Under the pieces are notes generated by a model. The model saw only the letters and a list, made by a program, of their open reading frames with translations. It ran no database searches and was not told where the DNA came from. The position numbers were made by a program, and so were the translations under genes. DNA of 64,000 nt from Bacteroidia bacterium (GTDB lineage Bacteria > Bacteroidota > Bacteroidia > Bacteroidales > F082), in contig JAJTAY010000023.1 in NCBI GenBank assembly GCA_021287165.1, positions 1 through 64,000 of the forward strand, in the 5' to 3' direction. Each line of letters starts with the position of its first letter. Position 1 is the stretch's first letter. Positions 1-8,526 of the stretch are shown in pieces.

Positions 1-1
1 T

Positions 2-16
2 TGTGAATTTTTCACA
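2..16. promoter_or_regulatory. 15-nt perfect palindrome, candidate operator
   Basis: TGTGAA and TTCACA arms, 6 nt each, are separated by three T residues. The palindrome lies just upstream of a candidate promoter for the MarR-type gene. MarR proteins are dimers that bind short palindromes near their own promoters, so autoregulation is a reasonable inference. The site also resembles the CRP half-sites TGTGA/TCACA, but with a 5-nt rather than 6-nt spacer. The left edge of the window hides any further upstream context. Confidence 0.4.
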
Positions 17-24
17 GAAAACGA

Positions 25-56
25 TTGCGCTAAAGTAAGCTTTGCGCATATATTTG
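25..56 (+). promoter_or_regulatory. candidate Bacteroidota promoter for the marR-fad operon
   Basis: A -7 box TATATTTG at 49-56 matches TAnnTTTG, and a TTG at 25-27 lies 21 nt upstream as a -33 element. The predicted transcript would begin near position 63, giving a short leader before the ATG at 81. This supports 81 rather than the TTG at 42 as the start of the regulator. Confidence 0.45.
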
Positions 57-80
57 CAATGCATGCATAGCATTTTTTCT

Positions 81-533
81 ATGAGGATTAGCGAAACCAT
101 TGACTATCACATCCGAGGAGCTTTGTTTGCCATGAGACGAATGTACAACATCATGGCGTCCGAGCTGGGAACTACGCAGGGTGTGGCCTATGTGCTGATT
201 AATGTACCGCATGGCGGCAGAGCAGCCACCAGCATTGCCCCCATGATGGGTATGGGAGCCACAAGCCTGACCCGTTTACTCAAAACCATGGAAGAAGACG
301 GGCTCATTTACCGCAAAAAAAACCAGGACGACCGCAGGGTGGTGATGATTTTCCTTACGGACAAAGGACAACATCTGCGGCGCAAAGCGCGACAGGTGGT
401 TATCGACTTCAACAAAAAGCTTTTCGAAAAACTCGATCCTGCCGAGGCTGCTGCATTCATCAAAGTTTGCCAGATCATCAGACAGGAAGCCACTGCACAG
501 GCCGAAGGAAAGTCGGCACAAGACGAAGATTAA
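81..533 (+). CDS. MarR family transcriptional regulator
   Basis: This 150-residue protein has the length and winged-helix layout of the MarR family. After a helical N-terminus, a recognition-helix segment (MGATSLTRLLKTMEEDGL) is followed by a wing with basic residues (RKKNQDDRRVV) and a helical C-terminal dimerisation part. A TTG at 42 would extend it by 13 residues, but the ATG at 81 is better placed behind the promoter. It lies 25 nt before fadN in the same direction, so it is likely the local regulator of the fatty-acid genes, responding perhaps to acyl-CoA or fatty acid. The ligand is inference; the family call is firm. Confidence 0.87.
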   Translation: MRISETIDYHIRGALFAMRRMYNIMASELGTTQGVAYVLINVPHGGRAATSIAPMMGMGATSLTRLLKTMEEDGLIYRKKNQDDRRVVMIFLTDKGQHLRRKARQVVIDFNKKLFEKLDPAEAAAFIKVCQIIRQEATAQAEGKSAQDED

Positions 534-558
534 GAAAACATCTCAATATCAACTCAAT

Positions 559-2958
559 ATGATCAGAAGAATCAACAAAGTGGCCGTACTTGGCTCCGGC
601 ATTATGGGCTCGGGTATTGCCTGTCATTTTGCCAACATCGGGGCCGAGGTACTGTTGCTCGACATTGTGCCGCGCGAGCTCACCCCCGAGGAGCAGGCCA
701 AAGGCCTGAGTCTCAGCTCTCCTGCCGTGCGCAACCGCATTGCCGACAACAACCTGGCACAGGCCCTCAAGAGTAAGCCCTCACCCATTTATCACCCCTC
801 GTTTGCCCGTCGTGTCCGCACCGGCAACTTCGACGACCATTTGCCTCAGATCAAAGATTACGACTGGGTGATCGAGGTGGTGGTGGAGCGCCTCGACATT
901 AAGCAACAATTGTTCGAGAAGGTGGAAAAATACCGCCGGCCGGGTACCCTCATCACCTCCAACACCAGCGGCATCTCCATCAAAGCCATGGCCGAAGGCC
1001 GGTCCGACGATTTTCGCCGTCATTTCTGCGGTACCCACTTCTTCAACCCGCCGCGCTACCTGCAGCTTTTCGAAATCATCCCCACTGACGAAACGCTTCC
1101 GGAAGTGATTGATTTCCTGCAGGATTACGCTGGGCGCTATTTGGGCAAAACGGCTGTGCTGGCCAAAAACACCCCCGCCTTTATTGCCAACCGCATCGGC
1201 ACCTTTGCCATCATGAACCTTTTCAATCATGTACAGGAGTTTGGCCTGAGCATACCCGAAATAGACAAGCTTACCGGACAACTGATCGGCCGACCCAAAT
1301 CGGCCACTTTCCGCACAGTGGACATCGTGGGTCTCGACACCTTGATTCATGTGGCCAACAACATCCGCCAACAGTCAGGAGATGAGGCCGCTCGGGCTTT
1401 CGAAAGTCCTGCATGGCTGCTCAAAATGCTCGAAAACAAATGGTTGGGCGACAAAACCGGCCAAGGCTTCTTTAAAAAAGTAACCGAAAACGACGAAAAG
1501 AAATTCCTGCCCCTCGATTTTTCGAGCCTTGAATATATGGAAGCCCCTAAAGCCAGGCTCAGTGTAATTGATCAAACCAAAAACATAGCCGAAGCAGCTG
1601 ATCGCCTGCCAGTGCTGCTTGCCGATAAAGGCAAAGCAGGAGCTTTTTTCAGGTTCAACTTTTACAGCCTCTTTGCCTATGCCTCGCACCGCATACCCGA
1701 AATTGCCGACGAGGTGTACAGGGTTGATGATGCCATGCGCGCCGGCTTTGGCTGGTCGCTCGGGCCTTTCGAAAGCTGGGATGCACTGGGTGTGGAAAAA
1801 ACCTTGCAAGCCATGGAAGCAGAAGGTTATGCCGCTGCCCCATGGGTGCGCGCCATGGTTGACAAAGGCATCGGCAGCTTTTACACCGTTAAAAACGGCC
1901 GACGCTGGTATTACGACATTCAGAAAGACGATTACGCTGAAATACCCGGACAGGATAAGCTGCTTAGCCTGAAAAACCTTGGCCACAACCTTCTGTGGAA
2001 AAACAACGATACCAGCATCTACCACCTTGGCAATGATGTGCTGGGTGTGGCCTTTCATACCAAGATGAACACCATCGGTCAGGGTGTGCTCGAAGGTTTG
2101 AACAAAGCCCTCGACATGGCCGAAAGGGAATTTGCCGGGGTAGTCATCTACAATGAAGGTGAACATTTTTCGGCCGGTGCCAATGTTGGCATGATTTATA
2201 TGTATGCCGTTGAGCAGGATTTCGACGAACTCGACCTGGCTGTGCAATGGTTCCAGAAAACCACCATGCGCCTGCGCTATTCGTCGGTGCCTGTGGTTGC
2301 AGCGCCACACGGCATGGTGCTGGGAGGGGGCTGCGAGGTGTGTATGCACAGCGACAAGGTAATCGCTCATGCCGAGACTTATATGGGATTGGTTGAATTT
2401 GGTGTTGGCCTTATTCCGGGAGGCGGAGGCGTAAAGGAGTTTGCCCTCAGGCTTTCGGACGAGCTTAAAGAAGGTGACCCGCGCATCAATGCCTTTCAGC
2501 AGCGTTTCCTCACCATAGGGCAGGCCAAGGTGAGCACCTCGGCTTACGAGGCTTTCGACCTGGGTTATTTACGCAAAGGACAGGACGAGGTCATTATCTC
2601 GCGGGCGCACCAGCTGGCTTATGCAAGGCAAATGGTTTTGCAGATGGCCGAAAAAGGCTATACCAAAGCGCAGCCGCGCACCGACATCAAAGTGCTGGGA
2701 CGCGAAGCCCTGGGCATGGTTTACGTGGGGGCCGACGCCTTCACCACAGGCAAATACATGAGCGAACACGATAAACTCATTGCCGAAAAGCTGGGTTGGG
2801 TGCTGGCTGGTGGCGAGATATCGCAGGCCCTCAGCGAGGTGAGCGAACAATATCTGCTCAACCTCGAGCGCAAAGCCTTTGTGGAGCTATGCATGCAGCG
2901 CAAAACCCTCGAGCGTATGCAAAGCCTGATCACTTCGGGAAAAATCCTCAGAAACTAA
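559..2958 (+). CDS. fadN: 3-hydroxyacyl-CoA dehydrogenase / enoyl-CoA hydratase, FadN type
   Basis: This bifunctional beta-oxidation enzyme hydrates enoyl-CoA and oxidises the 3-hydroxyacyl-CoA with NAD. At 799 residues it matches the size of Bacillus FadN. The N-terminus is a Rossmann fold (VAVLGSGIMGSGIACHFA), followed by the dehydrogenase C-terminal domains to about residue 430. The crotonase part comes last, with oxyanion-hole segments GMVLGGGCEV and GLIPGGGGVKEF near residues 580-630. That order, dehydrogenase first, is opposite to FadB/FadJ. The thiolase follows after 19 nt, so the two are probably co-transcribed and coupled in the pathway. Confidence 0.93.
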   Translation: MIRRINKVAVLGSGIMGSGIACHFANIGAEVLLLDIVPRELTPEEQAKGLSLSSPAVRNRIADNNLAQALKSKPSPIYHPSFARRVRTGNFDDHLPQIKDYDWVIEVVVERLDIKQQLFEKVEKYRRPGTLITSNTSGISIKAMAEGRSDDFRRHFCGTHFFNPPRYLQLFEIIPTDETLPEVIDFLQDYAGRYLGKTAVLAKNTPAFIANRIGTFAIMNLFNHVQEFGLSIPEIDKLTGQLIGRPKSATFRTVDIVGLDTLIHVANNIRQQSGDEAARAFESPAWLLKMLENKWLGDKTGQGFFKKVTENDEKKFLPLDFSSLEYMEAPKARLSVIDQTKNIAEAADRLPVLLADKGKAGAFFRFNFYSLFAYASHRIPEIADEVYRVDDAMRAGFGWSLGPFESWDALGVEKTLQAMEAEGYAAAPWVRAMVDKGIGSFYTVKNGRRWYYDIQKDDYAEIPGQDKLLSLKNLGHNLLWKNNDTSIYHLGNDVLGVAFHTKMNTIGQGVLEGLNKALDMAEREFAGVVIYNEGEHFSAGANVGMIYMYAVEQDFDELDLAVQWFQKTTMRLRYSSVPVVAAPHGMVLGGGCEVCMHSDKVIAHAETYMGLVEFGVGLIPGGGGVKEFALRLSDELKEGDPRINAFQQRFLTIGQAKVSTSAYEAFDLGYLRKGQDEVIISRAHQLAYARQMVLQMAEKGYTKAQPRTDIKVLGREALGMVYVGADAFTTGKYMSEHDKLIAEKLGWVLAGGEISQALSEVSEQYLLNLERKAFVELCMQRKTLERMQSLITSGKILRN

Positions 2959-2977
2959 ACACGAAAAATTTCAAAAA

Positions 2978-4153
2978 ATGAACGCATACATCATAGGAGG
3001 ATACCGCACGGCTGTGGGCAAGGCGCCCCGTGGCAGCCTGCGTTTTGTGAGGCCCGACGACATGGCCGCCGCCGTTATCCGTCGTTTGCTGGCCGACTTT
3101 CCGCAAATCGACAAAAAACGCATCGACGATGTGGTTGTGGGCAATGCCTTCCCCGAAGCCGAACAGGGTTTCAACATGGGCCGCATGCTGTCGCTGCTGG
3201 CCCTCGACACCGTGGAGGTGCCCGGCAGCACCATCAACCGCTATTGCGCTTCGGGCCTCGAAAGCATCGCCATAGCCGCTGCCAAGATCCATAGTGGTAT
3301 GGCCGACATTATCCTTGCCGGAGGGGCCGAAACCATGAGCCTGGTGAGCATGGGCGGCTGGCGCATGACGCCCAATCCCGATATTGCCATCAGGCATCCC
3401 AAATGGTACCTCGGCATGGGCCTTACCAGCGAAATGGTGGCCCGCGAGTACAACATCAGCCGCGAGGATCAGGACCAGTTTGCCCTGCATTCCATGCAAA
3501 AGGCCGTGAAAGCTCTGGACGAAGGCGTTTTTAAAAGCCAAATTGTGCCATTGCAGGTGAAAGAGCATTTTGTTCAGGGCGACAGGCCGGCCAGCCGCAC
3601 CTACAGCTTCGATACCGACGAAGGCCCGCGCCGCGAAACAAGCCTCGAAGCCCTCGCAAAACTCAAACCTGCCTTTGCGGCCGATGGTGCCAGCACAGCC
3701 GGCAATTCGTCGCAAATGTCCGACGGCGCCGCTTTTGTGATGGTAGTTTCTGAACGTGTGCTTAAAGAGTTCGGTATCAAGCCTATTGCACGTTTTGTCG
3801 ATTATCAGGTGGCAGGCGTCGAACCCTACAAGATGGGCATTGGTCCGGTCGAAGCCATTCCAAAAGTGCTTCGTCATGCCGGACTGAAGCCCGACGACAT
3901 TGCCCTCATCGAGCTCAATGAGGCCTTTGCTTCGCAATCGCTGGCCGTGATTCGTGAGCTGGGGCTCGATCCCGCCTGTGTCAACATCAACGGTGGTGCC
4001 ATCGCCCTGGGTCATCCGCTGGGCGCAACGGGCACCAAGCTCAGCGTGCAATTGCTGCACGACCTCAGGCGGCTCAACAAAAAGTACGGCATGGTAACCA
4101 TGTGCGTAGGCTCGGGGCAGGGTGCCGCCGGAATTTTTGAAAATCTTTCGTAA
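2978..4153 (+). CDS. fadA: acetyl-CoA C-acyltransferase (3-ketoacyl-CoA thiolase)
   Basis: Thiolase cleaves 3-ketoacyl-CoA with CoA to acetyl-CoA and a shortened acyl-CoA. The 391-residue length is standard. The nucleophilic Cys lies in [10 protein letters not shown] (about residue 90). The C-terminal signature [14 protein letters not shown] and the second catalytic Cys in [11 protein letters not shown] are intact. It sits between fadN and fadE with 19-nt gaps on both sides, the order seen in Bacillus fadNAE. A biosynthetic acetoacetyl-CoA thiolase has the same fold, but the operon argues for degradation. Confidence 0.93.
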   Translation: MNAYIIGGYRTAVGKAPRGSLRFVRPDDMAAAVIRRLLADFPQIDKKRIDDVVVGNAFPEAEQGFNMGRMLSLLALDTVEVPGSTINRYCASGLESIAIAAAKIHSGMADIILAGGAETMSLVSMGGWRMTPNPDIAIRHPKWYLGMGLTSEMVAREYNISREDQDQFALHSMQKAVKALDEGVFKSQIVPLQVKEHFVQGDRPASRTYSFDTDEGPRRETSLEALAKLKPAFAADGASTAGNSSQMSDGAAFVMVVSERVLKEFGIKPIARFVDYQVAGVEPYKMGIGPVEAIPKVLRHAGLKPDDIALIELNEAFASQSLAVIRELGLDPACVNINGGAIALGHPLGATGTKLSVQLLHDLRRLNKKYGMVTMCVGSGQGAAGIFENLS

Positions 4154-4172
4154 TCATTTAATTAACAGTAAT

Positions 4173-5957
4173 ATGTCAACTAAAGAAATGCTCAAAGGAG
4201 GCGAATTCCTCATCAAAGAAACCCCAGCCGCCGATATCTTCATTCCTGAAGAATTTACGGAAGAGCAGCGCATGATGGCGCAAAGCTGCCGCGACTTCAC
4301 CGAAACCCGCATCATTCCGCAAATCAACCAGCTCGAAAAACACGACCGGGCCCTGCTCACGCAGCTGCTCAAGGAAGCCGGCGAGCTGGGCCTGCTGGCC
4401 ATTGCACTGCCGGAAGAGTATGGCGGCTTTGGACAAAATTTTGTAACCAGCATGCTCACCACCGAAGAAATGGGCAAAGGCTTCAGCTTCGCTGTTTCGT
4501 TTGCCGCACACACCGGCATAGGCACCTTGCCCATTCTTTACTACGGCACCGAGGAGCAAAAACAAAAATACCTGCCTAAGCTGGGCAGTGGCGAGTTCAT
4601 CGGCGCCTACTGCCTAACCGAGCCCGATGCCGGTTCGGATGCCAATGCCGGAAAAAGCCGTGCCACGCTCAGCGCCGACGGCAAATATTACATCCTCAAC
4701 GGCGTTAAGATCTGGATAACCAACGGTGGTGTGGCCGACCTGCTTATTGTTTTTGCCCGCATCGACGATGACAAAAACCTCAGCGCCTTCATCGTCGAAG
4801 CCAATAGCCATGGCGTGACTATTGGACCGGATGAGGAAAAAATGGGCATTAAAGGTTCATCCACTACTCAGGTATATTTCGAAGACGTGAAAGTGCCGGT
4901 CGAAAACCTGCTGGGCGAACGCAACGGCGGATTTAAGATTGCCCTCAACATCCTCAACCTCGGACGCATCAAACTTTCCGGCGCAACGGTGGGCGCAGCC
5001 AAAGGGGTGATGAAACATGCTACAGCCTATGCCTCTGAGCGAAAGCAGTTTGGCAAACCCATTGCCAGCTTTGGCGCCATACAGCACAAGCTGGCCGAAA
5101 TGGCCATCCGCACCTATGCCTCTGAGGCACTCACCTATCGGGTGAGCCAGAACATCGAAGATGTCAAAATAGCCCTCACGGCTTCGGGCATGGACAAGGG
5201 TGCAGCCGCGGTGGAGGCCATGCGGCAATATGCCATCGAGGCTTCCATTGCCAAGGTGTATGGCTCTGAGGTGCTCAACTATGTGGTGGACGAGGGCGTT
5301 CAGATCTACGGAGGCATGGGATACTCGTCCGAAACCCCGGTGGAAAAGGCGTTTCGCGATTCCCGCATCAACCGCATCTTCGAAGGCACCAACGAAATCA
5401 ACCGCATGGTGGTGGTGGGCGAATTGCTCAAAAGGGCCATGAAAGGAGAGATCGACCTGCTTGGACCGGCCATGGCCGTGGCTAAGGAGCTGATGGCTAT
5501 CCCCGACTTCGGATCGGTGAGCACCGATTATTTTGATCAGAAGCACAAGATGCTCGGGCAGTTCAAAAAAGCCATCCTCATGGTGGCCGGTGCTTCGGTG
5601 CAGCATTTTGCCGACCGCTTTGCCGACGAGCAGGAAATCATGATTAATCTTGCCGACATGGCCATGATCACTTATGCGGCCGAGTCGATGTTGCTGCGTA
5701 TAGAAAAGCAGGCAGACAATCTGGAGGAAAGCAAGATGAGCCTTCTAAAAGACGCTGCCGATGTTTATTTCTACGACGCCTGCAGCCTCATAAACAAATG
5801 CGGCCTCGACGCGGTGAACACCTTCGCCACCGGCGACGAGCGCAATGCCATGCTTATGGGCCTCAAACGCTTCACAAAACCTGAGCAGGTCAATCCGGTG
5901 GCTGCACGCCGGCGCATTGCACAAGTTATGCTGAACAAGGAAGGCTATCCATTTTGA
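4173..5957 (+). CDS. fadE: acyl-CoA dehydrogenase, FadE type (594 aa)
   Basis: This FAD enzyme introduces the alpha-beta double bond into acyl-CoA and passes electrons to Etf. The ATG at 4173, 19 nt after the thiolase stop, gives 594 residues. An upstream ATG at 4122 lies inside fadA and is less likely. Visible family features are the flavin segment YCLTEPDAGSDA, the WITNGG segment, and the C-terminal EGTNEINR with its catalytic-region Glu. A C-terminal extension of about 180 residues beyond the short-chain dehydrogenase core separates it from the dehydrogenase at 9536 and is typical of long-chain enzymes. Confidence 0.93.
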   Translation: MSTKEMLKGGEFLIKETPAADIFIPEEFTEEQRMMAQSCRDFTETRIIPQINQLEKHDRALLTQLLKEAGELGLLAIALPEEYGGFGQNFVTSMLTTEEMGKGFSFAVSFAAHTGIGTLPILYYGTEEQKQKYLPKLGSGEFIGAYCLTEPDAGSDANAGKSRATLSADGKYYILNGVKIWITNGGVADLLIVFARIDDDKNLSAFIVEANSHGVTIGPDEEKMGIKGSSTTQVYFEDVKVPVENLLGERNGGFKIALNILNLGRIKLSGATVGAAKGVMKHATAYASERKQFGKPIASFGAIQHKLAEMAIRTYASEALTYRVSQNIEDVKIALTASGMDKGAAAVEAMRQYAIEASIAKVYGSEVLNYVVDEGVQIYGGMGYSSETPVEKAFRDSRINRIFEGTNEINRMVVVGELLKRAMKGEIDLLGPAMAVAKELMAIPDFGSVSTDYFDQKHKMLGQFKKAILMVAGASVQHFADRFADEQEIMINLADMAMITYAAESMLLRIEKQADNLEESKMSLLKDAADVYFYDACSLINKCGLDAVNTFATGDERNAMLMGLKRFTKPEQVNPVAARRRIAQVMLNKEGYPF

Positions 5958-6137
5958 GCTGTTTTGCGGTTAACAGTTCATTTTAGTGCGTGAAGCCGCC
6001 TGCTTTAGCAAAAAATTGTTAGTTGTTTTGCTAAAATGCTGTGAGTTCATATTTTAGCGCAAAACAGCACAAATATGCCTTTAGCGGCTGCGGCTTCCGG
6101 TATCGCAATGTTGTGGGATCAAACCGGAAAAGAAGAA
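5958..6137. repeat. palindrome-rich gap inside the fad operon
   Basis: This 180-nt gap carries nested inverted repeats. An 11-nt perfect pair sits at 5958-5968 and 6058-6068 (gctgttttgcg / cgcaaaacagc). An 8-nt pair sits at 5979-5986 and 6031-6038 (cattttag / ctaaaatg). A 9-nt hairpin forms from about 6005 and 6026-6034 (ttagcaaaa / ttttgctaa). It could be an internal operator, an RNA-processing structure or a second regulatory site; no T-run makes it a clear terminator. Confidence 0.5.
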
Positions 6138-6641
6138 ATGAGCAATAAACGACTGAAGCTTTTCGAACGCGCCATTCAAAGCCGGGTGCTGTTTGGTTTT
6201 TACCTGCTGCGCAAACTGCCCTTGGGCTTTGTGGCCGGATTGCGTGTTGAACATTTCGACAATGAGAAATCGGTGGTATCGGTACCTTACAATCGCCTCA
6301 CCAGCAATCCTTTTCGTTCCATGTATTTTGCTCCGCTTTCCATGGCCGCCGAGCTGGCTTCGGGGCTTTATGCCCTCAAAGGTGTTCTGGCTTCAGAGCA
6401 GCCTGTTTCGATGCTGGTTATAGGCATGAAAGCGCAGTTTTTGAAAAAAGCCCGCGGCCGTGTACGTTTCGAAAGCCGCGACGGCAGGGCCATAGCTCAG
6501 GCCATTGCCGCCTGCAGCCAAAGCGACGAGGGACAGCAGGTGCTGGTGCAAACCAGTGGCTTCGATGCTGAAGGCGTTGAAGTGGCCCGCTTCGAATTTC
6601 ACTGGACGTTCCGACGCAAGAAGATCCAATCAACACAATAA
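6138..6641 (+). CDS. DUF4442 hotdog-fold protein, putative acyl-CoA thioesterase
   Basis: The protein resembles the DUF4442 branch of hotdog proteins, whose characterised relatives are acyl-CoA thioesterases. Recognisable parts are the N-terminal helix, the segment with NPFRSMYFAPLSMAAELASG that forms the buried hotdog helix, and the strand pairs that follow. The ATG at 6138 follows a purine-rich stretch and gives 167 residues; an ATG at 6075 would add 21 poorly typical residues. It lies 11 nt before the acyl-CoA synthetase, so it may trim or balance the acyl-CoA pool. Substrate unknown. Confidence 0.72.
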   Translation: MSNKRLKLFERAIQSRVLFGFYLLRKLPLGFVAGLRVEHFDNEKSVVSVPYNRLTSNPFRSMYFAPLSMAAELASGLYALKGVLASEQPVSMLVIGMKAQFLKKARGRVRFESRDGRAIAQAIAACSQSDEGQQVLVQTSGFDAEGVEVARFEFHWTFRRKKIQSTQ

Positions 6642-6652
6642 AAACACAACTT

Positions 6653-8473
6653 ATGGAAGTAACGAGAACCTTTGACATTGTGGCCCGCATGGCGGCCATG
6701 TTTCCCAAGGACGACGCCCTGGCGGTAAAGCGCAACGGCAGGTGGGAGAAGTTTTCAACCGCCGAATACCGCGAGAAAGTTGACCTGTTTAGCTATGGAT
6801 TGCTTTCGATGGGTCTGCAGAAAGGGGATAAGATATTCACCATCAGCAACAACCGACCCGAATGGAATATCATGGACATGGGCATGAGCCAGGCAGGCGG
6901 TATTCACGTTCCGGTTTATCCCAACAATAGTGACGACGAATTTCTGTACATCCTTTCGCATTCCGATGCGCGCTTTGTGATCGTTTCCTCGCAGGAGCTC
7001 TATCAAAAAATCAAACCTTTGGCCGATCAGGCGCCTAATGTGGAAAAAGTATTCACTATCGACAAAGTGGATGGGGCGCCAAATTTTGACGACATCATCG
7101 AAGCCGGACGCAAGAACATAGACCCCGAAAAGCTCGAAAGCATAAAATCCTCCATTCAGCACGAAGACCTGGTTTCCATCATTTACACCTCCGGCACCAC
7201 GGGTCGTAGCAAAGGGGTGATGCTGAGTCACAAAAACTTCCTGTCGAACATCATGGCCAGCAAGCACCTGCTGCCGGTGGATCACAACGCCACTTTCCTA
7301 AGTTTTCTGCCCCTCTGCCACGTGTTTGAGCGAATGGTGAACATGTTGCTGCAGCACGAAGGCGTTTCGGTTTATTATGCCGAAAGCATTGATACCATTG
7401 GGGATAACCTGCGCGAGATTTCGCCCCAGGGCTTTACAACAGTGCCCCGCGTGCTCGAAAAAGTTTACGATAAGCTCATCCTCAAGGGCAAGGAGCTTAA
7501 AGGACTCAAGCGTGCCATTTTCTTCTGGGCCGTCAATATCGGTCTGCGCTACGAGCTCAACAACGCCAACGGGCCATGGTATGAGTTTCAGCGCAAAATT
7601 GTGGACAAGCTGGTATTCAGCAAATGGCGTGCTGCCCTGGGGGGTAAAGTGGAGGTTATCGTCTCTGGAGGCGCCGCCCTGCAGCCAAGGCTGGCAAGGG
7701 TATTCACATGTGCCGGTCTGATAATTCAGGAAGGCTACGGACTTACCGAGACATCGCCCGTAATAGCCTGCAACGACAGGGTTTATCCCTATCTGAAGTT
7801 TGGCACGGTTGGTCCGGTGCTCGATAATATTGAGGTGAAAATTGCCCAGGATGGCGAAATCCTCATGCGCGGCCCAAGTCTTATGATGGGTTATTACAAA
7901 GACCCTGAAAAAACTGCCGAAGTGATCGACAGCGAAGGATGGTTCCATACCGGCGATATTGGCGAACTCCACGAGCATAACATCCTGAAAATCACCGACC
8001 GCAAAAAGGAAATCTTCAAACTTTCCACCGGAAAGTACGTTGCCCCACAGGTGATTGAGAATAAATTCAAGGAGTCGCAATTCATCGAGCAATTGATGGT
8101 GGTAGGCGAAAACGAGAAGTTCACGGCAGCCATCATCTGTCCATCGTTCCACTTCCTCAATGGTTGGGCGTTTCTGCACAACGTAAAATACCGCGACACC
8201 AAAGAGCTCATCAAACATCCGAAGGTTATCGATCGCTTCCAGCAGGAGGTGGACCGTATTAATGCTCAGCTTGCTCCGCACGAACAGGTGAAAAAATTTG
8301 AGCTTACCTGCACCGAGTGGACGCCCGATACCGGCGAGCTTTCGCCTACGCTCAAACTGAGGCGAAACATCGTGAAAGCCAAATACAAGGTGCTGCTCGA
8401 CCGCATTTACGGCTATACCGATGCCGACGGCCACCTGCAGACACCCAAACCCAATCCTGAGTATAAAGAATAA
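6653..8473 (+). CDS. fadD: long-chain fatty acid--CoA ligase (AMP-forming)
   Basis: The enzyme activates fatty acids to acyl-CoA with ATP, the entry step of beta-oxidation. The 606-residue protein has the P-loop YTSGTTGRSKGVM (about residue 180), the GYGLTETSP motif, the HTGDIGEL motif and the C-terminal ITDRKKEIFKLSTGKYV hinge. This is the bacterial and eukaryotic ACSL-like type that often has no signal peptide and sits at the membrane. It is the last gene of the marR-fadN-fadA-fadE-DUF4442 series and is followed by a strong terminator. Confidence 0.92.
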   Translation: MEVTRTFDIVARMAAMFPKDDALAVKRNGRWEKFSTAEYREKVDLFSYGLLSMGLQKGDKIFTISNNRPEWNIMDMGMSQAGGIHVPVYPNNSDDEFLYILSHSDARFVIVSSQELYQKIKPLADQAPNVEKVFTIDKVDGAPNFDDIIEAGRKNIDPEKLESIKSSIQHEDLVSIIYTSGTTGRSKGVMLSHKNFLSNIMASKHLLPVDHNATFLSFLPLCHVFERMVNMLLQHEGVSVYYAESIDTIGDNLREISPQGFTTVPRVLEKVYDKLILKGKELKGLKRAIFFWAVNIGLRYELNNANGPWYEFQRKIVDKLVFSKWRAALGGKVEVIVSGGAALQPRLARVFTCAGLIIQEGYGLTETSPVIACNDRVYPYLKFGTVGPVLDNIEVKIAQDGEILMRGPSLMMGYYKDPEKTAEVIDSEGWFHTGDIGELHEHNILKITDRKKEIFKLSTGKYVAPQVIENKFKESQFIEQLMVVGENEKFTAAIICPSFHFLNGWAFLHNVKYRDTKELIKHPKVIDRFQQEVDRINAQLAPHEQVKKFELTCTEWTPDTGELSPTLKLRRNIVKAKYKVLLDRIYGYTDADGHLQTPKPNPEYKE

Positions 8474-8485
8474 GGCACGCAAACG

Positions 8486-8519
8486 AAAACCTGCCGGATA
8501 GTAGCCGGCAGGTTTTTTT
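8486..8519 (+). terminator. intrinsic terminator after fadD
   Basis: A 10-12 bp stem (AACCTGCCGG / CCGGCAGGTT, extendable by A-T pairs) with a 7-nt loop (ATAGTAG) is followed by seven T residues. It lies just behind the fadD stop and ends only 7 nt before the next ATG. Confidence 0.88.
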
Positions 8520-8526
8520 ACCAGTT

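Noticed and set aside
1375..2370. 331-codon open frame antisense to fadN
   Set aside because: Shadow of fadN; no domain or promoter supports it.
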